From positions 1-6,220 of the forward strand of contig CALGYY010000026.1 of the NCBI GenBank assembly GCA_937934705.1: a DNA stretch of 6,220 nucleotides, given 5' to 3'. Source of the DNA: an uncultured Bacteroidota bacterium (GTDB lineage Bacteria > Bacteroidota > Bacteroidia > Bacteroidales > CAIWKO01). Positions 5,720-6,220 of the stretch are shown one piece after another (positions within the stretch are counted from its first letter, which is position 1; each line of letters starts with the position of its first letter). The notes beneath the pieces were generated by a model, which was not told the DNA's origin, made no database searches, and saw only the letters and a list, made by a program, of their open reading frames with translations. The position numbers were made by a program, and so were the translations under genes.

Positions 5720-6220
5720 AGACAAACTGAAGCAGTTCATCAGGCAGAACCGGGATGCTTTTGAAGAAGAAGGACCGGATCCCGGCCTGTGGGAGCGAAT
5801 CAGTGAAGATGTGCCCCTTCGGGAGAAGTCTCCCGTATTGTGGTGGACGAAAGCCTGGCGTATAGCCGCTGTTTTCGTGCTTGGTGCCCTGTCATGGGCC
5901 CTGATCCGCTATATCGGCGCGAAAGATGAGAATGCAGGAAAATTAAGTGGTTTGCAGGGACTGAGAATGACTTACACGGAAGCCCGTCCGGTAAATACAG
6001 ACCCGTCAGACGATCATGTTGGGTCAGATGAAAACCATTTTTTGGCTGATCATGGGCAAAGAAATGACAGAAATCCCCAGGTGCAGCAGGATGTGACCCT
6101 TCCGGAAGAGTTCAGGGAGATTCAGACCTACTATATGGTGGAGATCCACTCGGCCCGGCAGGAGGTATTCCGGCTGGCCTCCGACCGCCCCGATATCCGC
6201 AGACAGGTGGATCTGGAGTT
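5706..6220 (+). CDS. Probable anti-sigma factor, single-pass membrane protein (partial, runs off window)
   Basis: ATG at 5706 lies inside the end of the sigma gene (14-base overlap) and the frame stays open to the window edge, giving 171 codons. Residues 1-44 are charged and probably cytoplasmic (MKENKDKLKQFIRQNRDAF, then LWERI at 28-32). This is a pattern I associate with membrane proteins that follow ECF sigma genes in Bacteroidota, and would be the sigma-binding part. One transmembrane helix follows at about 47-70 (WTKAWRIAAVFVLGALSWAL, then IRYI), with the basic side inward. Residues 72-171 are hydrophilic and presumably periplasmic, ending in EIQTYYMVEIHSARQEVFRL and a charged helix. There is no ZAS-type zinc motif and no FecR domain in the visible part. 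The likely role is to hold the sigma factor inactive at the inner membrane until a periplasmic signal arrives; this rests on gene order and topology, not on a recognised catalytic motif. The C-terminus is outside the window. Confidence 0.8.
   Translation, partial: MKENKDKLKQFIRQNRDAFEEEGPDPGLWERISEDVPLREKSPVLWWTKAWRIAAVFVLGALSWALIRYIGAKDENAGKLSGLQGLRMTYTEARPVNTDPSDDHVGSDENHFLADHGQRNDRNPQVQQDVTLPEEFREIQTYYMVEIHSARQEVFRLASDRPDIRRQVDLE

Overview
The window looks like part of a draft-assembly contig from a member of the Bacteroidota. The evidence is a secreted beta-propeller protein with a type IX secretion (T9SS) C-terminal sorting domain, candidate promoters of the Bacteroidota type (TAnnTTTG at -7), absence of clear Shine-Dalgarno sites, a Bacteroidota-style ECF sigma factor overlapping an anti-sigma-like membrane protein, and an Nth protein of the type I associate with this phylum. 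Genus cannot be fixed from sequence alone.

Layout. Positions 1-48 are not biological: they are the end of an Illumina P7 indexed adapter left on the contig end. Positions 49-1071 (minus strand) hold the first 341 codons of a secreted multidomain protein with PKD-like and other beta-sandwich segments; its 3' part is lost into the adapter. A 229-base AT-rich divergent spacer (1072-1300) carries a perfect 10-bp inverted repeat. Next come nth (endonuclease III, 1301-1960, plus) and a small free-standing PAS protein (2079-2444, plus), separated by a tract of three short tandem repeat families that also encodes the last residues of Nth. The PAS gene converges, with a 5-base gap, on a large minus-strand gene (2450-4981) for an exported Asp-box (BNR/sortilin-like) propeller with a T9SS tail. 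A 177-base divergent spacer with candidate promoters in both directions separates it from an ECF sigma factor gene (5159-5719, plus). That gene overlaps by 14 bases a gene for a single-pass membrane protein, probably the anti-sigma factor, which runs off the window end.

How it fits together. Nth is base-excision-repair housekeeping. The two minus-strand products are exported, probably surface or secreted proteins. The sigma/anti-sigma pair is a typical transmembrane signalling module, and its divergent arrangement with the propeller gene raises, without proving, shared regulation. No RNA gene, CRISPR array, insertion sequence or convincing new defence or biosynthetic system was found. The most unusual things are the adapter chimera, the repeat tract invading the nth 3' end, the palindrome at 1171-1202 and the repeated CTTTGC motif in the sigma/propeller spacer.
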